In this document: positions 10,935 through 23,299 of the stretch, in pieces | How the letters are laid out: each line of letters starts with the position of its first letter | How positions within the stretch are numbered: position 1 is the stretch's first letter | Origin: Aselliscus stoliczkanus | Taxonomy: Eukaryota; Chordata; Mammalia; Chiroptera; Hipposideridae | DNA: 64,000 nt | Assembly: GCA_033961575.1 (NCBI GenBank) | Contig: CM066739.1 | Location: forward strand, 68,200,559 to 68,264,558 | Reading direction: 5' to 3' | The notes under the pieces: model-generated | Seen by the model: only the letters and a program-made list of their open reading frames with translations | Databases searched by the model: none | What the model was told of the DNA's origin: nothing | Position numbers and translations under genes: made by a program

Positions 10935-12418
10935 ACATTTCAAGAAGACCACATTAAAGCCATTATCCTCGCTTGTTTCTGGAGAGTGAGATAGGAGATC
11001 TCGAGTGGGAAAAAGACATAGTTTTCACTGTATGCTTTTTCATATCATTTCAATTTTTCTTTTTCCATGTCCATGTGTTATCGTATTTTTCAAGTAGGCA
11101 TTTTAAAAGGAAATTTGTTAGGAAGATGAGTAATACCAGAGGCAAGCCGGTGTGCCAGCTGCCACGAGCAACATGACTGTAAAAACCCAATGCCCCAGGG
11201 GCACATGCACTAAAAAGTCCAGAGAAAATGAAGATAATATTCCAGGCTTCCCAGTTTTTAAAATCAGAGGATACATTACCAACTTGAGTAACTATAGTCT
11301 TTCGAACATGACACAACCTTTATCAGTCTTTTCTTTTCCACAATAAATTATTATTTAAAAAAGAAAATTACCATCATCTAGGTCAGTGCCCAGGATCTAA
11401 AAGCGTATGATTTTAATCACAGATGAAGGTATATGTTGAACACCACTTTCAATTCACATCCTTTAAACAGCCAGCTAGCCACAGTCTTAAACCCCTGTCC
11501 AGTGTAACCCAGGGAAGCCCTGGGCAGTCACGGGAGAACCTAGTGTCTGCAAGGTTGTCCGTCGATTTTGAGCAAATGTGGCAGGAAAGCATGCATCCTT
11601 GAAATTCCCACAAGAAATCTGGTAGTGACAGAAGAACACCCTGACCTAAACACTTCGCCAAATTGTAAAGTTAACAGAGAAAATGGGATGTGAGTAGTAA
11701 CTCAGAGGATTTATTCCAAACAATACTAACAAATAGGAATAGAAATCACAAAACAGGATGATTTAAGTTCTTCACCGTGTTCTACAACTTTCTTAAGCAT
11801 TTTCAAGTATCTCCATTTCTTTTAATGTACAAAGCCCTTTGAGGAGGAGTCGTAGCAAGAGGCAACCCGTTCTCTATAGAAATCGCTCAGCAATTCAATA
11901 GCATGGATGATACAGAACTTTCTATTTCTATAATTTTTAAATAGGCATAGTGGATGATTCACAAACATCCTGAGGCACAGACCGGCCCTTTGTGGATATC
12001 AGAGAGAAAGAACATCAGTGTTCTGGGAATGTTTGCAGAAAATCGTTTTCCTTTGCTATGTTGCCAGACAGTCTCAATACAGAGTGACAGGAAACCATTC
12101 GCACAGGGGAAGGGCATGAGGAGTGGGAGTCACTTCCTGTGGATGGGATCAGTGGTTGGTCAAGGAATTGATTCTGAATATCATTCAAAGGCTTCATCAT
12201 ATCATGAAGTCTGAAAATTGCTGAGAATAATTAATAATGTATACCCAAAGTAAGTTGTTTTATTGACTAACAAGAAAGTAATTTCCACACTGAGGGCAAG
12301 AGGCCCCTGAAAACAGAGGGCCTGATGGAATGCTGGTACCAAGCGGCCCCTTTGCCCTTGGCAGTCCAATAGCACTGTGCAGGAGTGACACAGTGAGGGC
12401 TCTGGAAACGTGCTGTGT
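10935..12418. other. Unique intronic sequence
   Basis: Several short chance frames but no repeat or exon that I can support. Base composition is like its surroundings. Confidence 0.35.
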
Positions 12419-12420
12419 CA

Positions 12421-12446
12421 ATGAATGAATGAATGAATGAATGAAT
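12421..12446 (+). repeat. (GAAT)n microsatellite
   Basis: About six copies of the tetranucleotide GAAT/ATGA with no interruption. Confidence 0.9.
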
Positions 12447-12449
12447 ACT

Positions 12450-15400
12450 AAGGAAGCCCACACTTCTCCAGGAAGTAAAGACCAGAGGGGGATTTGTAAG
12501 CTGTAAACATGATTTGTTACATGCGAATGCAAAGCAACAAAAATTTCCCTCTGTTTCCTCATTCCCTGAAATTGCATTTGATGAAGAGATTGACATTTTC
12601 ATCATCAACATAATTCCCTCAAATCCTTTTTGGAAATAGATGAAGGATAAGTAAATGAACAGATGTATAATTCTTACCTCTATCTGTTTCTCTGCCACAT
12701 GTATTACATTTGGCCAGTTATTCCAGAAACCTCAAAATACTGGACTGTACATGGCAACCCTTCAAATTACACCCACTTGCTTTACACTCTGCCCTCCCTA
12801 TCAATCCCCCTTCGTTCCTCTAAACATTAGTGTTTGTACTTCTTTCATATTTTAAATGGAGAATTATGAGTACATCTTGGGGATTACATTCATATTTTTG
12901 ACAGAAGTTGACGCTACTTTTTTCAAATCACTGAGCAACCAGAACACTGTAGCGACAGCCCAATAAGTCAACAGGGGCAGAGAGAATTAAAAAACAAGAA
13001 AAGGCTTTGGTTTACATTGAAAATTTGTGATTATGACCATATTTAAAACTATAACTTGTCTCCCTATTTTTTGGGCATAATTTGTATTCATTCCACTCTT
13101 GCTTATGTTCTGTAATCCACAAAAACAGTGGTTATTGTGAGGACAGAAAGGAAAATGACAGAACAACTGAAAATCCGAGGCTCGAATTGCCAAATCCCTG
13201 CTATTGACCAGCTCCCATGGGGAAGAACTTCAAGGCTCCTTTGGACTCGGGCCAGCCTTTGCTTCAAAAGTCCTGGCCACCTGTCACAGCGGCACTCACA
13301 GATCTCGTGGCCAGGTTTTAGGCAACTGAAACAAATGATCATCAGTTCCCAGGAGATGAATCACAGCCACTGAGTAGGGAGCTGGTGGTGCCCGACAGCC
13401 GGGGGAAGCAAATACAGCAGGCTCGCAAGGAGCAAGATGTTTTTAATTTTCGGTGGCACCACGCTATGGCTCAGTGAAAAGCTACGTGTAGGGAGAAGGC
13501 CATTGCTTGACATATAATTACCAGTAGCAGCGACCTACCAAGGAAACTAGTGGAGCTCCAAGGGCTGTTGCAGCCTTTTTCAGAAACGATTCAAAACCTT
13601 GTCATTACAGTAACACCCATAGGTCATCTCCCTCTTTAGTGCACATCCCAACCTTGAGTCGAATACACGAGACACTGTGAACGCTTCTAAGTGAATGTTA
13701 GCTAGGCAAGTGCTGGCCATGTGGTTTTGTTTTGGGAGCCTGTTTAAGGAAAGCTGGAATCTGGACCAGTAAAACTTTCATTTCGGCACCCGCCTCCAAC
13801 ACAGGTCTCTGACAACTTAACTGGAAAAGGGGAACTCTCCAGAAAGAAACAACAGGCTGGAGACCATTCTGCTATTTACAATGTCCTGTCTCTTCCCAAC
13901 TCATCTTCCTGGTTCCCATCAGCTGTCATGCTATTTGACATACAGTCAGGGACCCTTCTCTCAATAACCTAAGTTGTGCTAACTTGAAACTTCCGTTTTG
14001 CTCTCAATGCAGTTATGTAGTTAGGTTCTTTCAATTGTCTGTCTTGTCTCATCTTCAAAGTGTGTAAACCCTATGTAATAATACCCATATGTGAGGCACA
14101 AGTGGGCAGCAGTGTGATTTTTATCAGTTAATGTTTTCTCAGGCTGTTATATAAACCAATAGTAAATGTGACCTGACCAGTATGGTTTGGCAGGAAATGC
14201 AAATTCTCTGCAGTTACACTGGCTCTCATTATAAAATTCTGTATTGTTATTCAGAATACTACCTGTATGAAGAATATAAAAAAAGGAAAAAGGCAGAAAA
14301 AGAATGACATTTCTTTGTTCTTCCTCATGCCTGTCAAGAATACATTTCTCAGCCCTCTCTACCCCAAAAAGAAGAAAAAAAGATAGAATAAGGAAGAAAA
14401 GACAGAAATAGAGTTTCCCCAAGATCTCTCCCGAGTCCCACCCCTCACCTGTCCACAGCTGTCCAATATTAGGATGATGAGTGCAAATGATTTTTTTAAT
14501 CGACTATCCTTACAAGCTTTTTTGTGCAAATGTCTTTCTAAGTGTTTAAAAGCATCCACTAATATACACATAGAAAAGAAACTACTTAGTCAGAGATTTG
14601 GGTCGTCACAGAGTCTAAATCAAACTGTGTGTGGCATCCTACAGCATCGAGGGTTATTGGAAGAAAAAGAGTTTGCTACTAAACCACATGAAAACACAAT
14701 GATGGGTCACATTTCAAAACGCTTTTTTCTTAAGAGAGAAGAAAAGATGGAATCTAATTTTCATAATGAGTGTGGATCACTCTTTGAACCAATGAATCAC
14801 GGTTTGTTTTTACTGAAGTTAGCATCATGATAAAGAAACTATATATTTTTATTGTGTATATGGGAGTCTAATAAACATGAAATTCATCCTCACCGTGCCT
14901 TACAAAATGCTCTTTATTCCCATCATCGAATAAGCAAAATAAGAGAAAAGATTCCACAGAAGAGAATTTTAATTCCCCTGCTTCTGGGGGGAAAAAAGCC
15001 CAAGATCTCAGTTTTGATCTTAACTTTGTAACCAGACAGGCCCCCGAGGAACTGAGAGGAAGCTATTAGTTGTCTTTGGGGACCTCAATTTTATCATAAA
15101 ATGTAAATAAAGTGGATATTGATGTGAAAATCTATTAAAATAACTGAATTATTTACCGTTTCCCAAATATTTACTGAGCCCCTTCCTGCTAGGCACCTCC
15201 GTGCCAGGATCTAGGGGCTACAATGAGAAGAAGACAGACCCTGTTCTCAAGGAAAATCTTATGTAGCTGTAAGATAAACACGCAGCTAGTCTACTATTTC
15301 TCTGTGTGGCCTTTACAGTGCAGACCTCTCCAGCCTGGTCTCAGTGGCCCTCCAGGCTCTCAGAACGGCGCCTTGTCCCTGAACCCACCATGCTTCCTTG

Positions 15401-17785
15401 TGAGTCCGGGCTGCCAGTGGGGTCAGAGGCGCTATTTTACTCCCTTTCAGAGAGCCCAATTCCTGCCATTAGAAAGATTCTTGATATCTTTCATGAGAAA
15501 ATAAAAGACTATCTCCACGTGTTTGCATGACTTCCAATTTGGTGCAATACAGACCAGTTTGCTCCCTTTCCCTGCATAGCTACCCAGGGAACATACTTAG
15601 TTCTGAGATCCATGCTTGGCCTGGGCCATGAAGTCATTATATTGAAAGTTAGGCAACGGCAGAAGGACTCACGTGGCTGATGTAAAGAACTGATGTTCAG
15701 TGGCAGATGACAAGTCACCGAGTTCTCAGGGCACCTTCTGAGCAGTGTAAAGGATTTGGTCAATTAAATAAAAGGCTATATATGTGACACTATGAAGAAA
15801 TCTAATTAAGTCCCAGCTGTGGACGTCATAGATGTGGGTGAAATTCAAACATATTAGAAATTCTAATTCTAACTCATTATAATTTCTTGACAGTTGCTAT
15901 TAACTTTAGTAAATATGCTGAATGACTTAACATGTCAAAGGTGATGTTATGCAAATGAATTCTGACTCCAGGCCTCAAACTGTCACGTGTGGCTTTATAG
16001 GCGCGGGGTGGTCTCCAAGGACATACCCAGTTAATAAAATGTGACAACATGAGTTTCTTTATGGATTAAATGACACTCAATATTAACTCTATTTCAGAGT
16101 CAAAATGATTTAAAAATTTCCACTGTGATTCTAAATTACCAGTCACTAAAATTTTTATCATTCACTGAATTACACCAAAGATCCAGGAGCAATTAGACAG
16201 CGAGCCTCAAGTGGGGTATGTTGTGCTGAGAATTACCCTTCAGTGTGGCAAAGAAGCCATACAGTGTTTCAAAGCATTTCATTGCGGGAAATGAGTGCGG
16301 GTGTGAAAATACTGTTTATAACTACAAATTTGCCTTGTTTTGTCAGGAGTGCAATTTCAGTGTTAAATAAGGAAGACCATCATTAGTTCAGAAAGCGCTG
16401 ATGTGAAACTTTAATTGAAAGAACAGCTGGTTTGTGAGACAATCGAAAGTTAAAAACAAGGCTTTCAAGGGAGGATTTGTAGCACTCAAGTGGCAGAATG
16501 GTGCAGAAGGGCAGGAAATGGGTTTGAAATCTAAGGACTTGGGCAGCATTGAGTCAAGGTTTTCTGGCGGCTTGATGCTTATGTAACTTAGGAGAAGCCA
16601 TTTTAAGAAAAGGAATATAAGATTTCAAATGTAAAATTAGGGAATGTCCGTATTCATTGAGAATGAGAAAATAGCTATATAAATAATTATAACAAATTCA
16701 TACATGTATTTCATAATGAAGTAATTATTATGAAATAATTATAGCAAAGTTTTTTCAAAAGCTGAGAAATGCCCAAACATCCAAACTCCAGAAAAACTAC
16801 TTTATTAATTAACTGCCTGCCATACTTCTCTACATCTGCCTTCTTTAGGGCTTTGTTTACTACCTTCTGATCACCTCTTTACATGACAATTATTTCACAA
16901 TATCTCTTTGTATAGAGAGAATAGAAATATAATTGTCTTTCCTCAACCAAAATGGATTTTTAGTTGAAATTTGCTTTTTCTTATTAATAGTTTAGAAAAC
17001 TTTCAAGCCATTTCACTGTGTTGGTGACAGTTTTGTGTGCCGTTTCAAATGGAACTGCCCCTGACATTGTCAGCCCAACACGCATCAGGTCTGCTAGAAC
17101 ACAACCCGTGGTGTTTCAATTGCACAAAACACGTATGTTCTCAGACATCCTGTCACAGGTTTGTGCTCTTCGGATGCAGCAATTCTGATATATTCTATTT
17201 CCTGTCAATCCCACAGGAAACAGAAAAGTGTCCCATAGATGCATAATTATAATCAGTTGTCTTCACTGCATTATCAAGTACGTTTCTGATAGAAGTTTTG
17301 TTTTGACCAGGAATTAATGAGAATGAAATCATTCACTTAAAATTCTCCAGGTCTGAGGGCTGGAAGTAGTTTCCAGAAACAAATGTCAACCATGGTTTCT
17401 CCTCTAATACCTACCTCCCTTACATCTGATGCCAGCTGCACAGCTGAGCGTCTGGTTCTTCACCTGTGTGTCACGTGGGCCCTAAGTGTAATGAACTACA
17501 CATGGAAGTGACTATGAATCACATTATTCTGCTAACCCCAGACAAATGCATCCCGGAATCAGCTTCCCTTTAACCATATCCCACATACACTCACTGCCAC
17601 TTTGCCCTCACCCGAAATACAGGGCAAGGGGATGGAGAAGAAGCTGGCTGAGTGGTTTTAGCCAATTGCAGATAAAATGTTTTCCTTCGCACATTTTTTA
17701 CCAAAATAGATGTGAATCCCCTGTAGTGGGGCCCCAGCAGGGGGACTGAGGCTCAAGCTTCGTTAACTTCAGTCCAGCTGCCTCT
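12450..17785. other. Long stretch of largely unique intronic sequence
   Basis: More than 5 kb with few recognisable interspersed repeats. It includes octamer-like ATGCAAAT at 15951-15958 and a section (about 16200-16480) with low apparent repeat content that could be constrained. I see no coding exon, RNA gene or young insertion. Confidence 0.35.
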
Positions 17786-17789
17786 GGGC

Positions 17790-18003
17790 CAGGGCCAGGT
17801 CACCGCTCTGCCACTCAGCCTGGGGCTTGGGAAAAATCTTAATTTGTCTGAAGTTCCATTTCTGCTTTGTCAGATGAGGCTACTAAAAACAATACATGTT
17901 TCATGGGATGGGGTGAGGTCTGAATGAGTCGATTCATAGAAAGTGTTATCATAATGCTTGGTACACAGTAAGTGTTCAGTAAATATTAGCTCTCATTATT
18001 AAG
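17790..18003 (+). repeat. MIR SINE
   Basis: Diverged MIR: 'ccaggtcaccgctctgccac' near the start, then 'tctgaagttccatttctgct', 'ttgtcagatgaggctac', and an end with 'atgcttggtacacagtaag' and 'tgttcagtaaatattagctc'. Confidence 0.75.
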
Positions 18004-18004
18004 T

Positions 18005-20012
18005 GAAAGCATGGCAGAGTACTCGGTAACATCATAAACTGTTTAGAAAAAGAATTCATAGACCAACAATAAAGACATTAAGCAGACACAATTGTCATAT
18101 ATTAAAAATGATTCTCTAAGGATGGCAATGGTGTTGTATTAAATTACCAGATGTATTTTAAAACAATGAAACTACTTTTAAAAATTATATTTGAGAGATT
18201 TAACTCATACACATTGAACAACCTTTCTTTCCGCCTCACTTTGCACTGGGGGATGGGTGATTGGTTCCACTGTAGTATTTAATAAGCGAAAAAAGAATGC
18301 TTCTTTTCTAGTATTAATTACTCTAAATGGTGGGTTGTATTTCCTTTCCTAGGAAGCATATAAAGAATTCCATTCCCAGAAATCAAGCTTTCAAAACATC
18401 TTCAGAAGCAAAGTAAACAAAATGGAAAACAAATCTTAACAATGATTTCATTCATAGGAAACTTTTCATTGCTAATAAAATTAAGGAACAGCATAAACCT
18501 TTTTCAGGCTGCACACATTCTGCACTTTACGCACACACATTTGCCTTACCTAGATATTTACTAAGATATTCATAGAATAATGGCACAAAATATCCAAGTG
18601 AAAAGGCATAAGATATTTTAGAGCCAAATTTGACACAGAGGCCCCTACAAAGATGACTCTATGATCCTTTCAAATTCATAAATTAATATGCTGGAAGATA
18701 CTCCAGACAGCAGGGATCTGAATAAACTGAGAAGGAAGAAATATTTTGTCAGTAGCAAGCAGTAAGAATGCCAAAGGTAGGGGAGTGAGAGAAGCTTTTA
18801 AAAAACAAAGATCATTGTGGAGCCATACATCAGCTTACAGCAAACCAGGTTACCATTATTATTTTATGAGAGATTAGATTTCGAAACGTCTTGAATTTGA
18901 GCACTTGAATTTGAATGGCCACAGTCCTTTCTCACAGCCCCTACAAATGTGGCTCTCCCAGCTGAAATAAATGAATCATTGCTCTCTACTTGGACTTTTG
19001 GCTTCTCAATGTCCACTCACTTCTTGGTAGCACTACATGGAAGGCAGCGGAAATGTTATGAACCTAAAGAATCTAAATCGTAAGGGGTGAAAAGCAGCTC
19101 TTGTGAGGGCTCAGGCAAGAGACAGAAAAATCCTGGCAGTTGTCTTATTTTTTCATGAAGAAACCAGAACAGAGCGTTGCCAAGCAGACAGCTATGAGCT
19201 CACTGGTCTGAAATAATTACTCATTGAGACTTTTCCCCAGGACACAACTAATGGGTTTTCTGTGGGGGAAAAAAAAAAAGAAAAAAAACCTCGAATATCG
19301 ATTGACAAGATTTTACTTTTTAAATCCGTAATCAGGATGGTTTGCCTGTCCTTGGACCTCACAAAGTGCTTAGTTACAGACATTGACAAAGTAGAAGATT
19401 TAAAAAATAAATAAATATTCAGCCAAAGCAGATCGTTTGTAATTCACATTCTTATGTTTGGTGGTCTCATTCCTGTTTTAGGAGATAAAGAAATCAAAGC
19501 CTCAAACAACTGAAAACAATAGAAGAGTTTTTAAGGATATAATACGCCACAGTGGAAACACAGATATTAAGTACAAACTGAAGCAAACCCAAAACAAATT
19601 GGTCTGTTAGCCCAGAGCCAATCTGAGAAATGTTCTTTTCAATCAAGATGAGATGTCCTGTGATGTCAGCCGAGGGACCAGGAACATCAAAAGAAGACTG
19701 TGTTCAAATGATTGCTGTGGGAAAAGGCAGAGCAGGATCTAACACAGCAATCTAAATTTTTGCCAATGTTCACTTTATGCCCAAGGAAAATTAAGGTCCA
19801 GCAAATAATTCACCTAAACCTCAGTGATGGCTCTGCAAGTGCAGAAGGTCTTTTCATCACTCCTAAGCTGTGTGTTAGGTAAGAAATATACGCAGATGTG
19901 ATGATGTCCAGCGATCGCTTGTTTGTTAGATTCTTTGGAAGGCTGTGCAGGACGTTTTCATTTATTGTTGAGGTTATATGTTTTGTTCAGTTTTATTTTA
20001 TTATTTTTCAAA
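18005..20012. other. Unique intronic sequence
   Basis: AT-rich intron with simple A-rich interruptions (19269-19289, 19400-19420). No recognisable gene or young repeat before the L1 target site at 20013. Confidence 0.35.
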
Positions 20013-20020
20013 CAAAGCAC

Positions 20021-22102
20021 TTTATTATTATTATTATTAGTTTCAGGTGTAAAAAACAATGTAATAGTTAGACATTTACACCCCTCACAAAGTGATAAAC
20101 CCCCTCCCCCAATCTACTACCCCTCTGACATCGTATATAACTGGTACAATTCCACTGACTCTATTCCCTTTGCTGTACTCCACATCCCATGACTATGTAT
20201 ATATAATTATAGTTGACATACAATATTATTCAGCTTCAGCTTCAGGTGTACAGTGCAGTGTACAGTGGTCAGGCATCTATACCGTCCATGAAGTGGTCTC
20301 CCTAATAAGACAAGTGCCCATCTGACACACCCTACAAAATCTTTACATTATTAATTATATTCCCCTGTCTTTCTTATCCCTGTGGCAATATTGTAGTTAC
20401 CAAATTATGCTGCCTAAGCCCTTCCCCATCCCCCCTCCCAACTAGCAACCATCAGTTTTTCCTCTGTATCTCTGAGACTTTTTCTTTTTACTTTGTTCAT
20501 TTATTCAGTTCTTTAGATTCCACATATAAGTGAGATCATATGGTATTAGTCTTTCTCCAACTGACTTATTTCACTTAGCATAATGTTCTCTAGGTCCATC
20601 CATATCGTTGCAAATGGTACGATTTCATTTTTTTTATAGAGGAGTAATACTCCATTGTATAAATATACCACAGTTTCTTACAGGTATTTTTTTTTTTTTT
20701 AATGTGGGAACCGAACCGGGGCTGCTGGCTTCCCAGGCCAGCGCTTAACCTCCACGCCACTCGGCGGGCCCCACAGTTTCTTAATCCAGTCATCTACTGA
20801 TGGGCATTATGTTTGTTTCCAAGTCTTGGCTATTGTAAATAGTGCTGCAATGAACATAGGGATGCATATATTTTTTCAAATTAGTGTCTTGGATTTCTCT
20901 GGATAGATACCTAAGAGTGGAACTGCTGGGTCATAGGGTAGTTCCATTTGCAGCTTTTTGAGATACCCCTATACTGATTTCCATAGTGGCTGCACCAATC
21001 TGCAATCCCACCAACAGTGCACCAGGGTTCCCTTTCCCCACAACCTCACCAGCATTTGTTGTTTGTTGATTTATTGATGATAGCCATTCAGACTGGAGTG
21101 AGGTGGTATCTCATTCTGGTTTTTATTTGCATTTCTCTAATGATTAGTGAGGTGAAGCATTTTTCCATATGCCTGTTGGCCATCTGTATGCCCTCTTTAG
21201 AAAAATGTCTTTTCATGTCTTCTGCCCATTTTTTAACTAGGTTGTTTTTTTTTTTTAGTGTTGTGTTGAATGAGTGTTTTATAAATTTTGGATATTAACC
21301 CCTTATCAAATATATCATTGACAAATATCTTCTCCCATTCGGTTGGCTGCCTTTTTGTTTTATTAATGGTTTCCTTTGCTGTGAAAAAACTTTTAAGTTT
21401 GATGTAATCCCACATGTTTATTTTTTCTTTTACTTCCCTTGCCCCAGGGGATATATCAATAAAAATATTACTCAGGGTAATGTCTGCAAATTTATTGCCT
21501 ATATTTTCTTCTAGGAGTTTTATGGTTTGGGGTCTTACATTTAAGTCTTTAATCCATTTTGAATTTGTTCTCATATATGGCATAAAGAGGTGATTCAGTT
21601 TCATTTTTTTCATGTGTCAGTCCAGTTTCCCAGCACCATTTATTAAATAGACTGTCTTTACCCCAGTGTAAATTCTTGCTTCCATTGACATAGATTAAAT
21701 GACCATATATGGATGGACTTATTTCTGGGCTCTCTATTCTGTTCCATTGGTCTATGTGTCTGCTTTTATGCCAGTACCATACTGTTCTGATGACTATAGC
21801 CTTGTAGTATGATTTGATGTTGGGTAGTGCGATACCTCCCACTTTGTTCTTATTTCTCAAGATTGCCATGGCTATTCGGGGTCTTCTATGGTTCCATATA
21901 AATTTTAGGATTATGTTCTATTTCTGAGAAAAATGTCCTTGGTAGTTTGATAGAATTACACTGAATCTATGTATTGCCTTAGGTAGTAGGGACATTTTAA
22001 CTATATTAATTCTTCCTATCCATGAACATGGTATGTATTTCCATTTATTTGTGTCTTCTTTGATTTGTCTCTTCAGTGTCTAATAATTTTTTGAGTACAG
22101 GT
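20021..22102 (-). mobile_element. 5'-truncated L1 LINE (3' UTR and ORF2 end)
   Basis: Minus-strand L1. From right to left it gives part of ORF2 and then the 3' UTR, which ends in a short ATT-rich tail at 20021-20040. ORF2 is broken into pieces. A frame at 21233-21613 encodes the carboxy end with the recognisable L1 motif '[20 protein letters not shown]' and '[20 protein letters not shown]', and one at 21549-21869 covers the region just before it. An 8-bp repeat CAAAGCAC at 20013-20020 and 22103-22110 is a plausible target duplication, so the copy was probably truncated on insertion. A SINE later landed inside it. It cannot encode active reverse transcriptase because the 5' end of ORF2 is absent. 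Confidence 0.85.
20681..20770 (-). mobile_element. tRNA-derived SINE nested in L1, 13-bp target duplication
   Basis: A T-run of 15 bases (A-tail on the minus strand) is followed by the complement of a compact tRNA-like SINE. Read on the minus strand it begins 'ggggcccgccgagtggcgtg' and holds a B box 'ggttcggttccc'. It is flanked by perfect 13-bp repeats CCACAGTTTCTTA at 20668-20680 and 20771-20783, which is the interrupted L1 sequence itself. The anticodon-like arm forms a 5-bp stem (CTGGC/GCCAG) with a 7-base loop. Confidence 0.9.
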
Positions 22103-22110
22103 CAAAGCAC

Positions 22111-22588
22111 CCTAATTTTTTAGGAGTGCTGTTCCCCAAATCCTGTTAGTCATGGTATTGCTATTGATGACAACAGAGAAAAATTGTCTTTTGAGAACAT
22201 TCCACTGTGAAATCAGGATGCAGAGGATGCCACAGCAGGGAATTTGTTGACATTTGAGTTTATTGGCCTTTCATGATACTCAAAGGTTAATAGAACCAAT
22301 AATACTTATTTCCACTAACTGGTGGGGATTCAATTATATAGTTACACCAATTGATAAGAATTAAAATAAAAACATATACTCTTGTTGATGATATGGAAAA
22401 CTAAACACATTTCCTCCAAGAAATAGCCCAGAAAAGAACAGAGAGCCATTCAGATGGCGAATCTGACATAGATCCCAAGTAGACTAGCCGTACCATCCTC
22501 CTTTGCTTTCTTCCCACAAGCAAGGCTTTCCCTGATGTAGGAACCGAACTGGTTCCCCTTCTCTCCTCCAACCCTTCCCTCTCCTCCT
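22111..22588. other. Unique intronic sequence
   Basis: Nothing recognised between the L1 and the L2 fragment. Confidence 0.35.
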
Positions 22589-22589
22589 T

Positions 22590-22865
22590 CTCGTCACTCA
22601 GGGCTTGGCTCAAACATCACCTTCTCAAAAGCCCTTCTCTGACCACCTTACATTTGAAGTATTTGCCTATCAAAGCTCTACCCCCAACATCCTGTTTTGC
22701 TTCTTTCTTAGCACATATCTTTTTAAATCATCTAGTCTATGTATTTACTTGTTTATCATAACCTTCTCCCAATACTGTACAACATAAGCTCCATGGGAGC
22801 AGAGCCTATACCTATACCTCCAGCACCTCAAATAATGACATTTATTGTGTTCTTAGATTGTGTTG
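22590..22865 (+). repeat. L2 LINE 3' end
   Basis: 'ctcaaacatcaccttctcaa' and 'aagcccttctctgaccacc' near the start, then 'catgggagcagagcctatac', then a degenerate tail. The order matches the L2 3' region in sense orientation. Confidence 0.75.
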
Positions 22866-23240
22866 CTCAGGTGTTTACAACATTCTTACTTGAAGTTTCT
22901 CATGAGGTTGTACTGAGATGTCATCTGAAAGCTTGACTGGGCTGGAAGGTCCACTTCCTAGGTGGCTCACTCACACAGTGGCAAGTTGGTGTTGGCTGTT
23001 GGTTGCAGACCTTAGTTCCTCCCCACATGGGCCTTCTCTTCAGGCTATTTCAATGTCATTATGGCATGGGGGACATCTCCCAGGGCAAGCAACCCATGAG
23101 ATCATTGGTACAGAAAATGCAATGTCATCTATGATCTGGCCTCAGAAGTCACACACTCTCATTTCTACCTCTTCTACTGTTCATGTGATTCAGCCTAGGA
23201 GAAGACTACAGAGGGAGTGAACACTAGGAGGCAAGGGTCA

Positions 23241-23290
23241 CTGGGGGCCATTGGGAGCCATTGGGGGCCATTGGGGGCCATTGGGGGCCA
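23241..23290 (+). repeat. Short tandem repeat, five 10-bp units
   Basis: Five units of the form TTGGGGGCCA, one with an A substitution and the first beginning CTGGGG. The self-complementary GGCC in each unit could let units pair. Confidence 0.9.
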
Positions 23291-23299
23291 TCGTGGAGG

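Noticed and set aside
21233..21869. Frames encoding an endonuclease/reverse-transcriptase-like protein end
   Set aside because: It is L1 ORF2, truncated and broken. It is annotated as a mobile element, not a host gene.
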